Part shown: positions 10,787 through 19,445 of the stretch, in pieces
Layout: every line of letters begins with the position of its first letter
Position numbering within the stretch: position 1 is the first letter of the stretch
Assembly: GCF_002088275.1 (NCBI RefSeq)
Contig: NZ_AQQS01000008.1
Location: 1 to 64,000, forward strand
DNA length: 64,000 bases
From: Aurantimonas sp. 22II-16-19i
GTDB taxonomy: Bacteria > Pseudomonadota > Alphaproteobacteria > Rhizobiales > Rhizobiaceae
Reading direction: 5' to 3'
Program-made: the position numbers and the translations under genes
The notes under the pieces: model-generated
Databases searched by the model: none
The model's input: the letters and a program-made list of their open reading frames with translations, nothing else
What the model was told of the DNA's origin: nothing

Positions 10787-11877
10787 CGGACGACAGACGG
10801 GCGGCGGCGCTTCGCCTGCGGGACCTTGCGATCACCGTCGCGGCGGCGCTTCTCGGCGGCCTTGCCGCCGTCGCCCTCGCCCTGCCGGTCGCCTGGCTGC
10901 TCGGCCCGGTCGTCGCCACGACGGTCTGCAGCCTCGCCGGCCTCGACACGCGGCCGCCGGAGTTCCTGAAGACCTTCGCCTTCTTCGTCCTCGGCGTCCA
11001 GGCCGGCTCCGGCGTCTCGCCGGAGGTGGCGAGCCAGATCGCCCTGTGGCCGCTGTCGTTCCTGATCCAGCTCGTCGGCGTGCTCCTCGCGGTCGTCCTC
11101 TGCTACGCCTATCTCAGGCGCGCCCTCGGCTGGGATCATGCCTCCTCGCTCTTCGCCTCGCTGCCGGGCGCCCTCTCCTTCGTCGTTGCGGCAGCGTCCG
11201 AGACGAAGGCCGACATGGGCCGGGTGGTGATCATCCAGTCGATCCGCCTGCTCATGCTGATCGCGGCGCTGGTGCCGCTGCTCGGTGCCCTCGAGGGCGG
11301 TGGCACGATGGGTTCCTCGATCCGCCCGGGCGGCGAGGGCGGGCTGTTCGACTACGGGCTGATGTTTGCGGGCTGCGCCGTGACGGCATTCCTGGCGGCG
11401 AGGCTCAACGTTCCGGGCGGCATGATGCTCGGCGCCCTGATCGGCAGCGCGGTGCTGCACGGGGCGAACGTCGTCACCGTCTCCCTGCCGGCCTTCCTCG
11501 CCTTGCCGAGCCTCGTCCTTCTCGGCATCATCGTCGGCGCCCGGCTGAGCGGCATCGACGCCAGGGCCTTCGGCAAGCTGCTGGTGCCGTCCCTCGGCTG
11601 CTTCGCCCTCAGCCTCCTCGGCACCGGCCTCGCCGGCATCGCCGCGGTGGTGTTCGTCGACCTGCCGGCGCCGAACGTCGCGCTGGCCTATGCGCCGGGG
11701 GCCCTGGAGGCGCTGACGGTGCTGGCCTTCCAGTTCGACATCGATCCCGCCTATGTCGCGGCCCATCACGTCGTGCGCTTCTTCGCCATCGCCATGGCCG
11801 TGCCGTTCCTCGCCAAACGAGTATCGCGGCGCGAGGCGCGCGACGACGGCCGAACGGCCGGTGCACCGGGCGAATAG
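10783..11877 (+). CDS. AbrB-family (PF05145) integral membrane protein
   Basis: About 364 residues with roughly ten hydrophobic segments in two related halves, as in the duplicated membrane 'AbrB' family, which is unrelated to the DNA-binding AbrB. The family motifs are VAWLLGPVVATTVCSLAG in the first half and LNVPGGMMLGALIGSAVL in the second, with LPGALSFVVAAASETKADMGRV between. It begins at a GTG sharing GTGA with the preceding aminotransferase stop; an ATG at 10765 is an alternative. The family is thought to include transporters or regulators of unknown substrate. Coupling to an aminotransferase hints at an amino- or keto-acid substrate, but that is inference. Confidence 0.82.
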   Translation: MTDDRRAAALRLRDLAITVAAALLGGLAAVALALPVAWLLGPVVATTVCSLAGLDTRPPEFLKTFAFFVLGVQAGSGVSPEVASQIALWPLSFLIQLVGVLLAVVLCYAYLRRALGWDHASSLFASLPGALSFVVAAASETKADMGRVVIIQSIRLLMLIAALVPLLGALEGGGTMGSSIRPGGEGGLFDYGLMFAGCAVTAFLAARLNVPGGMMLGALIGSAVLHGANVVTVSLPAFLALPSLVLLGIIVGARLSGIDARAFGKLLVPSLGCFALSLLGTGLAGIAAVVFVDLPAPNVALAYAPGALEALTVLAFQFDIDPAYVAAHHVVRFFAIAMAVPFLAKRVSRREARDDGRTAGAPGE

Positions 11878-11918
11878 GCGACCGGAGGAAGCTGCCGGCA
11901 GGTGCGGAAGCGTCGGCG

Positions 11919-12296
11919 TCAGGCGTCGATGGCGGCGAAGACGGAGGGGTTCGGCGATTCGGCTTCGCCGCCCTCCGGGCCCCAGAAGATCACCCAGGTG
12001 GCGAAGTCGTCCGAAACGTCCTCGAAGCGGTGGGTTTCACCGGCCGAGACGAACAGCGCGTCGCCGACCTTCGCCTCCGTCCGCTCGCCCTCGTGCAGGA
12101 AGCCGCTGCGGCCGGAGATGACGATGTAGAGCACGTCCTGGCTGTGGGGGGCTCGCCGGTCCTCGCCGCGGGGGGCGAAGAGCTGCAGCGACATGGTGCC
12201 GTGCGCCAAAGCCTCGACGTGGAAGCGGCCCTCGGGCCACTCGGCGGTGGCCGGCAGCGGCAGTCGCGACTTCAGATCGGCGAGGGTGGCTTTCAT
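11919..12296 (-). CDS. Cupin-domain protein
   Basis: 125-residue single-cupin protein. The metal-site motifs are PHSQDVLYIVISGRSGFLHEGE (motif 1, with the His and a Glu-like position) and VGDALFVSAGETHRFE (motif 2 His). The ATG at 12296 is fixed by a perfect AGGAGG eight bases upstream (12305-12310 on the plus strand). It lies 40 bp downstream of hemA's stop codon on the same strand but has its own strong SD. Small cupins of this type may bind a metal or small ligand; no specific role can be assigned. Confidence 0.8.
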   Translation of the reverse strand: MKATLADLKSRLPLPATAEWPEGRFHVEALAHGTMSLQLFAPRGEDRRAPHSQDVLYIVISGRSGFLHEGERTEAKVGDALFVSAGETHRFEDVSDDFATWVIFWGPEGGEAESPNPSVFAAIDA

Positions 12297-12360
12297 CGGC
12301 GGATCCTCCTGGGGTGGCAAGACCCGCCTCTCTCCTCTCCGCGACGCCGGCCGGGCAGCC

Positions 12361-13641
12361 TCAGCCGCCGGCTTGCGACACGACCAGCGGGGTCACCTTC
12401 TCCGAACGTTCGAGGCTCGCCGGCCGTTCCGCGGCGAAGGGAATGCCGATTGCATGCCAGGTCTCGACGAGGGCGTCGCGCAGCGCCTCGATCAGCGCGT
12501 CGTCGTGCAGCGGCGTCGGCGTGATGCGCAGCCGCTCGGTGCCCCGCGGTACGGTCGGGTAGTTGATCGGCTGGATGTAGATGCCGTGCTCGGCGAGCAG
12601 GCGGTCGCTGGCCTTCTTGCACAGCTCCGGATCGCCCACCGCCACCGGCACGATGTGGGTATCGGACGCCATCACCGGCAGGCCGGCCGAGGCGAAGATC
12701 TGCTTGGCGCGGGCGGCCTGGCGCTGCTGGGCGTCGCGCTCGTCCTGCGAGGTCTTCAGATGGCGGATCGAGGCGGTCGCCGCGGCAGCCAGCGCCGGCG
12801 GCAGCGCGGTGGTGAAGATGAAGCCCGGGGCGTAGGAACGGACGGCATCGATCAGCGCCTTCGAGCCGGTGATGTAGCCGCCGAGAACGCCGAAGGCCTT
12901 CGCCAGCGTGCCCTCGATCACGTCGATCCGGCCGGCCACGCCGTCACGCTCGGAAATGCCGCCACCGCGCGGGCCGTACATGCCCACCGCATGGACCTCG
13001 TCGATGTAGGTCATGGCGTTGTACTTGTCGGCGAGATCGCAGATTTCGGCGATCGGCGCGACGTCGCCGTCCATCGAATAGACGCTCTCGAAGACGATCA
13101 GCTTCGGCCGCTCCGGCTCGGCGGCCGCCAGCAGCTCTTCCAGATGGGCGACGTCGTTGTGGCGGAACACCTGCTTCTTGGCGCCGGACTTGCGCACGCC
13201 CTCGATCATCGAGGCGTGGTTCAACTCGTCGGAGAGGATCAGGCAGCTCGGCAAGAGCTTGGCGATGGTGGAGATCGACGCCTCGTTGGAGACGAAGCCC
13301 GAGGTGAAGACCAGCGCCGCTTCCTTGCCGTGGAGATCGGCGAGTTCCAGCTCCAGCTCGACCAGCGGATGGGTGGTGCCGGAGATGTTGCGGGTGCCGC
13401 CGGCGCCCGAGCCCATCGCGCCCGTCGCCTTCGTCATTGCGGCGATCACATCGGGATGCTGGCCCATGCCGAGATAGTCGTTCGAGCACCAGACGGTGAT
13501 CTCGCGAGCCTCGCCGTCATGGCGCCAGATCGCCTTCGGAAACCGTCCGGCGATCCGCTCGAGATCGGCGAACACCCGATATCTGCGCTCCGCATGCAAG
13601 GCTTCGATCGCCGCGGCGAAATGGCGCTGGTAATCAATCAT
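12361..13641 (-). CDS. hemA: 5-aminolevulinate synthase
   Basis: 426-residue ALAS that condenses glycine and succinyl-CoA to 5-aminolevulinate, the first step of haem and corrinoid synthesis by the Shemin route used in alphaproteobacteria. Family blocks are [49 protein letters not shown] (Asp to the PLP nitrogen) and [14 protein letters not shown] with the Schiff-base lysine. The length is as expected. Candidate -35/-10 boxes (TTGTCA at 13760-13755 and CATATT at 13735-13730, 19-bp spacing, minus strand) lie about 95 bp upstream. I did not find a convincing FNR box. Confidence 0.97.
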   Translation of the reverse strand: MIDYQRHFAAAIEALHAERRYRVFADLERIAGRFPKAIWRHDGEAREITVWCSNDYLGMGQHPDVIAAMTKATGAMGSGAGGTRNISGTTHPLVELELELADLHGKEAALVFTSGFVSNEASISTIAKLLPSCLILSDELNHASMIEGVRKSGAKKQVFRHNDVAHLEELLAAAEPERPKLIVFESVYSMDGDVAPIAEICDLADKYNAMTYIDEVHAVGMYGPRGGGISERDGVAGRIDVIEGTLAKAFGVLGGYITGSKALIDAVRSYAPGFIFTTALPPALAAAATASIRHLKTSQDERDAQQRQAARAKQIFASAGLPVMASDTHIVPVAVGDPELCKKASDRLLAEHGIYIQPINYPTVPRGTERLRITPTPLHDDALIEALRDALVETWHAIGIPFAAERPASLERSEKVTPLVVSQAGG

Positions 13642-13729
13642 CGTGCACTCCTCATCGGAACGGTTCTAAGTCCGCTGAGCCGCGTTGTCCACATTCGCAA
13701 CAGACGAACCAGCCGATAACTGTCCAAAC

Positions 13730-13760
13730 AATATGACACACATTCCAGCGCGAATGACAA
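13730..13760 (-). promoter_or_regulatory. Candidate hemA promoter
   Basis: On the minus strand, TTGTCA is followed after 19 bp by CATATT, in an AT-rich patch within GC-rich DNA upstream of hemA. This is a sequence match only, with spacing slightly longer than ideal. Confidence 0.35.
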
Positions 13761-13901
13761 CAGAAATTGACACTCGGCTGGATCATCTCCAAAGTCTAGG
13801 ACGAAGGCGTTGATTTAGGACAAAGGCGTCGCCGATTTTGCAGAACCGCCCGGCGATGCAGCCAGGGAGGCAGCGAGCGTCTGCGGGGTTTTCTGCTCCG
13901 C

Positions 13902-14135
13902 TCACCGCTCCTCGCCTTCCGGAGATGCTCCGGCTTCTCCCGCACGCGCCTGCGGCGAGACGGCCCCGGCCAGCGTCTCGTCCGTTGCGCCGCTCGGCTC
14001 CGGGACACCCTCGCCCGGCTCGCCGTCGCGGCGCGCCCGGGCCTGGATCTTGCGGCGCGCCAGATTCGCCCGCAGCGCCTGCTGCAGCCGCTTCTCGCGG
14101 TTCGACTTGTTCTCGTTCGACGGCTTCTTCGTCAT
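13902..14135 (-). CDS. Small basic conserved protein
   Basis: 77-residue protein starting MTKKPSNENKSNREKRL and containing QQALRANLARRKIQARAR, a strongly basic N-terminal half followed by an Ala/Gly/Glu-rich tail. Proteins with this 'LRxNLARRKxQAR' core are widespread near hemA or murA in Rhizobiales and have no known function. The high positive charge suggests nucleic-acid or ribosome contact, but that is inference. The ATG at 14135 has no obvious SD; the open frame upstream lacks similarity. Confidence 0.65.
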   Translation of the reverse strand: MTKKPSNENKSNREKRLQQALRANLARRKIQARARRDGEPGEGVPEPSGATDETLAGAVSPQARAGEAGASPEGEER

Positions 14136-14329
14136 GGAGGCGATGTATCGATTCCAAAGTGGAAATGCCAGATCGATCGGGTCGCGGCCACGATCACACT
14201 CGCGCAAACGCCGCCGCCACCGAAGGCGCCGGGTGACAAGACCCCGCCGGAACGGATAGATCGGCGCTCGATACCACTTGCCGGCGGCGTCCCCGCCAAA
14301 CGCGGCAACCCGCCCTGGGAATGAAGATC

Positions 14330-15646
14330 ATGATCGACCGCATCGGCTTCGCCGCCGAGCTCGCCGCCTACACGCAGACCCGCGGCCCGGTGACCATCGG
14401 GCTTGCCGGCGCCGGGCAGATGGGCACCGACATCGTCGTCCAGACCGCATTGATGACCGGGGTGCGGGTCGGCGCGATCGCCGCCAACGGCCCGCGTCGG
14501 CCGATGGAGGCCATCGCGATGGCCGGTTACGACGAAGACCATGGGGTTGTCGCGAGTTCTCCCGCCGCCATCGACGCGGCGATCGAGAGCGGCCGGATCG
14601 CCGTGACCGACGACATCGAGGCGCTCTGCGCCAGCGGCCGGGTGGACGTCATCGTCGACGCCACCGGCAGCCCGGAAGTCGGCACGCGGCTCGCCCTCCT
14701 CGCCATCGAGAACGGCAAGCACATCGTCATGCTGAACGTCGAGGCGGACATTACGGTCGGGCGCCTGCTCGCCCGCAAGGCCAAGGCGGCGGGCGTCGTC
14801 TATACCGGCTCGGCGGGGGACGAACCCGCCGCGACGCTGGAATTGATCTCCTTCGCCCAGTCGCTGGGAATGGACGTCGTCGCCGCCGGCAAGGGCAAGA
14901 ACAATCCCCTGCGCCACGACGCCGTGCCCGAGGAATACGAGGAGGAAGCCCGGGCGCGGAACATGAACGCCCGCATGCTGGTCGAGTTCATCGACGGGTC
15001 GAAGACGATGGTGGAGATGACGGCGATCGGCAACTGCACCGGCCTCGTGCCGGACGTTCCGGGCATGCACGGCCCGGAGGCGACCCTCGACAACCTCGCC
15101 CAGATCCTCTGCTGCGAGGAAGACGGCGGGGTTCTCTCGAAGCCCGGCCGCGTCGACTACACGATCGGCAAGGGCGTCGCGCCGGGGGTGTTCTGCGTGG
15201 TCAAGCCGCGCCATCCCCGCGCGATCGAGCGGATGGCCGACCTGAAGGTCGGGCCCGGCCCGTGCTTCTCCCTGGTCCGGCCCTTCCATCTCACCAGCCT
15301 CGAGACGCCGCTCTCGGCGGCGCGAGTGGTGATGTACCGCCGGCCGGACATGGTGCCGGTCGATCGCCCCGTCGCCGAATGTGGCGCGCGCGCCAAGCGG
15401 TCGCTCGAGCCCGGCACGACGCTGGGGCGCATCGGCACCGCCGACTATCGCGGCTATGCCATGGAGTGGTGCCATGCGCGGGGCGAGAACGCCCTGCCCC
15501 TGGGGCTGGCCGAACATGCGCGGGTCACCCGCCCGGTCGCGGTCGGCGAGCTGCTCACCTATGAGAACTGCACGCCGGACGCCTCGCTTCTCGTGACACG
15601 CATGCGCCGCGAGCTCGATGCCGCGGACGAGCGGGATTTTCAGTAA
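14330..15646 (+). CDS. SAF-domain NAD(P)-binding oxidoreductase (homoserine dehydrogenase-like)
   Basis: 438 residues. The N-terminal Rossmann domain has GLAGAGQMG and continues like the homoserine-dehydrogenase/Gfo-Idh fold (VDATGSPEVGTRLALLAIENGKH). The C-terminal third, from about residue 340, is a SAF-like domain (DRPVAECGARAKRSLEPGTTLG, TRPVAVGELLTYENC) of the kind found in FlgA, sialic-acid synthase and altronate dehydratase. The family is probably a sugar-acid or amino-acid-type dehydrogenase whose substrate is unknown. ATG 14330 has GGGA nine bases upstream; ATG 14321 is a less likely alternative. The convergent MarR gene may or may not control it. Confidence 0.8.
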   Translation: MIDRIGFAAELAAYTQTRGPVTIGLAGAGQMGTDIVVQTALMTGVRVGAIAANGPRRPMEAIAMAGYDEDHGVVASSPAAIDAAIESGRIAVTDDIEALCASGRVDVIVDATGSPEVGTRLALLAIENGKHIVMLNVEADITVGRLLARKAKAAGVVYTGSAGDEPAATLELISFAQSLGMDVVAAGKGKNNPLRHDAVPEEYEEEARARNMNARMLVEFIDGSKTMVEMTAIGNCTGLVPDVPGMHGPEATLDNLAQILCCEEDGGVLSKPGRVDYTIGKGVAPGVFCVVKPRHPRAIERMADLKVGPGPCFSLVRPFHLTSLETPLSAARVVMYRRPDMVPVDRPVAECGARAKRSLEPGTTLGRIGTADYRGYAMEWCHARGENALPLGLAEHARVTRPVAVGELLTYENCTPDASLLVTRMRRELDAADERDFQ

Positions 15647-15652
15647 TCCGCC

Positions 15653-15673
15653 GTCCGATCGATCCGATCGGAC
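15653..15673. other. 9-bp perfect inverted repeat between convergent genes
   Basis: GTCCGATCG-ATC-CGATCGGAC starts 7 bp after the SAF-oxidoreductase stop codon. It can form a stem-loop in RNA from either strand but lacks a T-tract. A weak terminator or a palindromic binding site are both possible. Confidence 0.35.
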
Positions 15674-15759
15674 CGGTCACCGGAAATGCGCGGCGTTCGA
15701 TCGTGGCTGCATGGAGCGTCTCTCCATCGCCCTCGCGGGCAGCCCGCCGGCGGCCCGGT

Positions 15760-16191
15760 TCAGACCCGTCCCGTCGCGGTCCTGGTGGCATCGATGGCGG
15801 TTTCGAGCCCTTTGGCCAGAACGCTGCGCTCATAGGTGGAGAGGTCTTCCAGAGCCTTGCGGATCGAGGCGAGCGGATCGCGCTTGAGGAGCTGGCTGCC
15901 TTTTTCGGTCAATTCGAGGCGCTCGGCGCGGCCGCGGCCGATCGTCCCCATCTTCGTCACCAGCCCCTTTTCGATGAGTGTGCGAACCGTCCGCGCGACG
16001 GCGCCGGATGCGAGCCCCTGATGGCGCGCAAGGTCTATCGCGGTGCGGCGATCCGCTTCGGCCTGGTGGATGTAGCGCAAGGCCGACCATTGGGCCGGGA
16101 AAAGATGCGCGGCATAGCCGTTGGAATGCAAGCGGCGCGCCACCTGCTCGAGCAGCCCGGTCAGGGCCTCAGTGGAATCAGTCTCCGTCAT
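15760..16191 (-). CDS. MarR-family transcriptional regulator
   Basis: 143-residue winged-helix repressor of MarR type. The recognition region reads LARHQGLASGAVARTVRTLIEKGLV, followed by the wing GTIGRGRAERLELTEKG. N- and C-terminal helices supply the dimer interface. The ligand is unknown. It lies 147 bp downstream of the methyltransferase gene on the same strand and is convergent with the SAF-oxidoreductase gene, so its targets cannot be deduced from position alone; autoregulation is usual in the family. Confidence 0.87.
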   Translation of the reverse strand: MTETDSTEALTGLLEQVARRLHSNGYAAHLFPAQWSALRYIHQAEADRRTAIDLARHQGLASGAVARTVRTLIEKGLVTKMGTIGRGRAERLELTEKGSQLLKRDPLASIRKALEDLSTYERSVLAKGLETAIDATRTATGRV

Positions 16192-16338
16192 TTCCAGTCA
16201 AGTCGCCCCATTCATCACTGCGACCACGCGAAGCAGTCACAAGCACTATAGGAGGTGAGGTCGGGTTCCGCGACTACGGAAAGATTGCAAAATATATCGG
16301 ACGCCGGAACGGCAGCTGCCGTCTGGAACGGTTCCACT

Positions 16339-17052
16339 TCAGTTTCCGCCCTCCAGCCAGTAGATGCGGAGCGGCTGGACGAGCTTGAAGTGGTCGCCAT
16401 CCTGTTGAGACTGTAAGCGAAAGTGAGTTTCGATTTCGTCATGGAGCCGCTCGGCGGCGCCCGCACGGGACGCGTCGACGGACACCAGGCGAGACAGGAA
16501 TTCGTCCACGTTTTTGAAACGCACCGTTTCCCTGAAGACGACATTTCCCCGCAGCCGGAAGCGGCCCTCGCGCACCGCGTCGGCGATGGCAACGCCGGCC
16601 GCGTGGCGGATCGCCGTCTCGTCCTCGATCAGCCGCATGGTCTCGAAATAGCTGCCTTCGGCGAGCGGCTCGACGATCAGGATGGCCCCATCCTCGCGGG
16701 TGACCCGTCTCGTCTCGTCGAGCGCCTTGCCCATCTCGTCTACCGGCACGTGGTGAAGCGAGTTGAGGAAGACGGCAGCCTCGAAGCTCTCTGCCTCGAA
16801 GGGCAGCGACTGGGCACCTGACACCGCAAAATGCGCGGCCGGCGTCTTGTTGCGGGCCGCTTCGACGGCGGGCGCATGCGGATCGACGCCCGCTGCCACA
16901 AAACCCTCCGCGCTCAGCCGGGCGACCAGCGCCCCGCCCCCGCAGCCGATGTCGAGGACGGACCGTGCCCCGGCCATGCGCAGGCTCTCGACGACGACGT
17001 TGTGGGAGTTGCCGGAGACGAAGGCGGCATTGAGCGCTTCGGGTGTCTGCAT
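16339..17052 (-). CDS. Class I SAM-dependent methyltransferase
   Basis: 237-residue Rossmann-fold methyltransferase. SAM-binding motif I is VLDIGCGGGALVARL, an acidic residue ends the second strand (GVDPHAP), and post-I motifs LPFEAESFEAAVFLNSLHHV and REDGAILIVEPLAEGSYFE follow. This resembles UbiE/small-molecule methyltransferases, but the substrate is unknown. I prefer ATG 17052 because of a well-spaced AGGAG eight bases upstream; a longer frame from ATG 17142 (267 residues) would add an N-terminal extension with no similarity. A MarR gene follows on the same strand. Confidence 0.82.
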   Translation of the reverse strand: MQTPEALNAAFVSGNSHNVVVESLRMAGARSVLDIGCGGGALVARLSAEGFVAAGVDPHAPAVEAARNKTPAAHFAVSGAQSLPFEAESFEAAVFLNSLHHVPVDEMGKALDETRRVTREDGAILIVEPLAEGSYFETMRLIEDETAIRHAAGVAIADAVREGRFRLRGNVVFRETVRFKNVDEFLSRLVSVDASRAGAAERLHDEIETHFRLQSQQDGDHFKLVQPLRIYWLEGGN

Positions 17053-17350
17053 CGGATGGGCTCCTGTGTCGAATGAAGGCATGTCCACCGATAACTCCGA
17101 TCCTGCCGGCGCGACAGCAATCTCGACCTGTTGTTCCGGCAAATTCTCGAGCCGGCGCTGGCGCCCCGCACGCGCACGCGGGAGGTCCCGTCTTCATCAA
17201 TCGCTGCGGACCTGCCAGAACAAGGATCATGACGAAGGCGCGATTCGAATGGCCGTCGGCTGAGGCAGGTGGCGCTCTCCGCGCGGAGCGGCCTCGCCTC
17301 GCCTTGCCGGCCGGCGGAGACATGCCGCGCAGCGGCGAGAAAGGCGAGCG

Positions 17351-18640
17351 ATGACCGGCCAGACGATCCCAACCAGCGGCAGCGGCGTGATCATTGCCGG
17401 CGGCGGCCAGGCCGGCTTCCAGGTCGCTGCGAGCCTTCGCCAGGGCGGCTATGCCGGCCCCGTCACCATCGTCTCGAAGGAGGCGCGGCTGCCCTACCAG
17501 CGCCCGCCTCTGTCGAAGACCTACATCAAGACCGACGTGGCCTTCGACAGCCTGCTGCTCAAGCCCGAGAGCTTCTTCGAGAAGAACGCCATCGGCTTTC
17601 GCTCCGGCGCATGGGTCGAGGCGATCGACCGGGAGGCCGGGACGGTTCGCCTCGGGGACGGTGAGCACCTCGCCTATGATCACCTCGTGCTGGCAACCGG
17701 TGCGGCGAACCGCGTCCTGCCGATCGAGGGCAAGCACCTTGCGGGCGTCCATCAGCTGCGCACCGCCGAGGACGCCGAAGAGCTGCGGGCGGGCCTTGCC
17801 GACGCCCGGCGGATCGTCATCGCAGGCGGCGGTTTCATCGGCCTCGAGGTCGCCGCGGCACTGCGATCGCTGGAGAAGGACGTCACGGTACTTGAGGCGG
17901 CGGATCGCCTGATGGGCCGGACCGTGTCGCGCGAGGTCTCGGCCTTCTTTCTGGGCGAGCACCGGCGGATGGGCACCGACATCCGCCTCGGCACCGCGCT
18001 CGGCGCCATCGTCGGCGACGTCGCCGGGGACGGCCGTGCCCGCGCCGTGAGGCTGTCGGACGGCACCGAGCTGCCGGCCGACCTCGTCCTGATCGCCGCG
18101 GGCGTCCTGCCGAACGACCAGCTGGCGGCCGATGCCGGCCTTGCCACCGACAACGGAATCCTCGTCGATTCCCACATGACGACGGCGGATCCGCGCATCT
18201 TCGCGATCGGCGACTGCGCCGCCTTCCATTCGCCCTTCGCCGAGCGGATCGTCCGGCTGGAATCGGTGCAGAACGCCGTCGACCAGGCCAAGCTGGTCGC
18301 CCGGAAGATCATCGCCGGCGACGAGGCAGCCGACACCATCGAGCCCTACCGGGCGGTGCCCTGGTTCTGGAGCGACCAGGGGCCGTTCAAGCTCCAGATC
18401 GTCGGGCTGACGGCCGGCGCCGACCATATGGAGATCGCCAGCCTCGGCGAGGCCGGCAAGCTCGTCGCCTACTGCTTCAAGGGCGACCGGCTGATCGGCA
18501 TCGAGACGGTGAACCGGCCGGGCGAGCACATGCTGGGCCGGCGCATCCTCGCCGAGGATCTCGCCGTCGCCCGCGCCGAGGCGGCGTGCGACGGCTTCGA
18601 CCTCAAGGCCCATGTCGCGGCGCTGCAGGCCAGGGGCTGA
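17351..18640 (+). CDS. FAD-dependent ferredoxin/rubredoxin reductase-like oxidoreductase
   Basis: 429 residues. The first dinucleotide motif VIIAGGGQAGFQVAASL binds FAD and the second, IVIAGGGFIGLEVAAALR, near residue 155 binds NAD(P)H. ADLVLIAAGVLPN and IFAIGDCAAF near residues 250-285 match the FAD-binding ATG and GD motifs. The C-terminal reductase domain (WFWSDQGPFKLQIVGL) is that of ferredoxin reductases partnering oxygenases or P450s. No ferredoxin or oxygenase gene lies nearby, so the redox partner is unknown. Confidence 0.9.
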   Translation: MTGQTIPTSGSGVIIAGGGQAGFQVAASLRQGGYAGPVTIVSKEARLPYQRPPLSKTYIKTDVAFDSLLLKPESFFEKNAIGFRSGAWVEAIDREAGTVRLGDGEHLAYDHLVLATGAANRVLPIEGKHLAGVHQLRTAEDAEELRAGLADARRIVIAGGGFIGLEVAAALRSLEKDVTVLEAADRLMGRTVSREVSAFFLGEHRRMGTDIRLGTALGAIVGDVAGDGRARAVRLSDGTELPADLVLIAAGVLPNDQLAADAGLATDNGILVDSHMTTADPRIFAIGDCAAFHSPFAERIVRLESVQNAVDQAKLVARKIIAGDEAADTIEPYRAVPWFWSDQGPFKLQIVGLTAGADHMEIASLGEAGKLVAYCFKGDRLIGIETVNRPGEHMLGRRILAEDLAVARAEAACDGFDLKAHVAALQARG

Positions 18641-18765
18641 CCTCCCGGTGCCGGCTGCAGGGGCCCGCACCAGCCGAAAACCATTGCGGGCGCGGCGCGG
18701 CATCACCATGTTTTTCATCGTGGCCGGACGACCGGCCGGCGACGATTTTCCGGAGGATGAAACGA

Positions 18766-19236
18766 GTGACCGAGACCACGCTGAACACGACGCGCATGGA
18801 CAGCCTGGATGCGCCGCGCGCCTATAGCGGCGTGCGCACCCGGCGGATGCTGTCCTTCGTCTTCGACTACACGATCGTCCTTCTGTTGTCGGTGCCGGTG
18901 GCGATCGTCGTCTTCCTGCTCGGCATCGTGACCTTCGGCCTCGCCTGGGGGCTCTATGCCGTGCTGCTGCCGGTGATCGCGATTGTCTACCTGGCCTTCA
19001 CCATGGGCGGCTCCAGCCAGGCGACGCCGGGCATGCGCATGGCGGGCGTGCGCGTCGCGCGGCTCGACGGCGGCATCGTCGATCCGCCGCTGGCGGTCCT
19101 TCACGGCGTGCTCTTCTGGGCGTCCAACGCCGTGCTGACGCCCCTGGTGCTCCTCGTCGGCCTGTTCACCCGCCGCAAGCAGCTGCTGCACGACCTGCTC
19201 CTCGGCACCGTCGTAGTGCGCGACCGGGATCACTGA
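18766..19236 (+). CDS. RDD-family membrane protein
   Basis: 156 residues with an RDD domain: the basic/aspartate start RTRRMLSFVFDYTIVLLL, two or three hydrophobic segments, and the GGSSQATPGMRMAGVRVARLDGG loop typical of the family. The GTG at 18766 is preferred because GGAGG lies nine bases upstream; the ATG at 18757 directly abuts the same SD. RDD proteins are inner-membrane proteins of poorly known role, some linked to ion or solute transport. It precedes the SLC13 transporter gene on the same strand but 209 bp away. Confidence 0.8.
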   Translation: MTETTLNTTRMDSLDAPRAYSGVRTRRMLSFVFDYTIVLLLSVPVAIVVFLLGIVTFGLAWGLYAVLLPVIAIVYLAFTMGGSSQATPGMRMAGVRVARLDGGIVDPPLAVLHGVLFWASNAVLTPLVLLVGLFTRRKQLLHDLLLGTVVVRDRDH

Positions 19237-19445
19237 GGCGTCTTCCGGGGCGTTGTCCCGGTCAGCATCGGCCGCAGAGCAACCGGCCGTTGCGCCGACG
19301 ACCGGTTGCGTCTCGCCGCGAAGGGCGGTTGCGGCATCCGATGGCGTCCGCGAACGGCACCCGGCAAACGATTCGTGAGCAGCCGGGTTGTCAGCCGGCC
19401 TTCCGCCGGAGATAACGTCGCGGGGACAACAGCTCGCGACGTTTC

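Noticed and set aside
13642-13800. FNR/Anr box before hemA
   Set aside because: TTGAC and ATCA fragments are present but not at the TTGAT-N4-ATCAA spacing.
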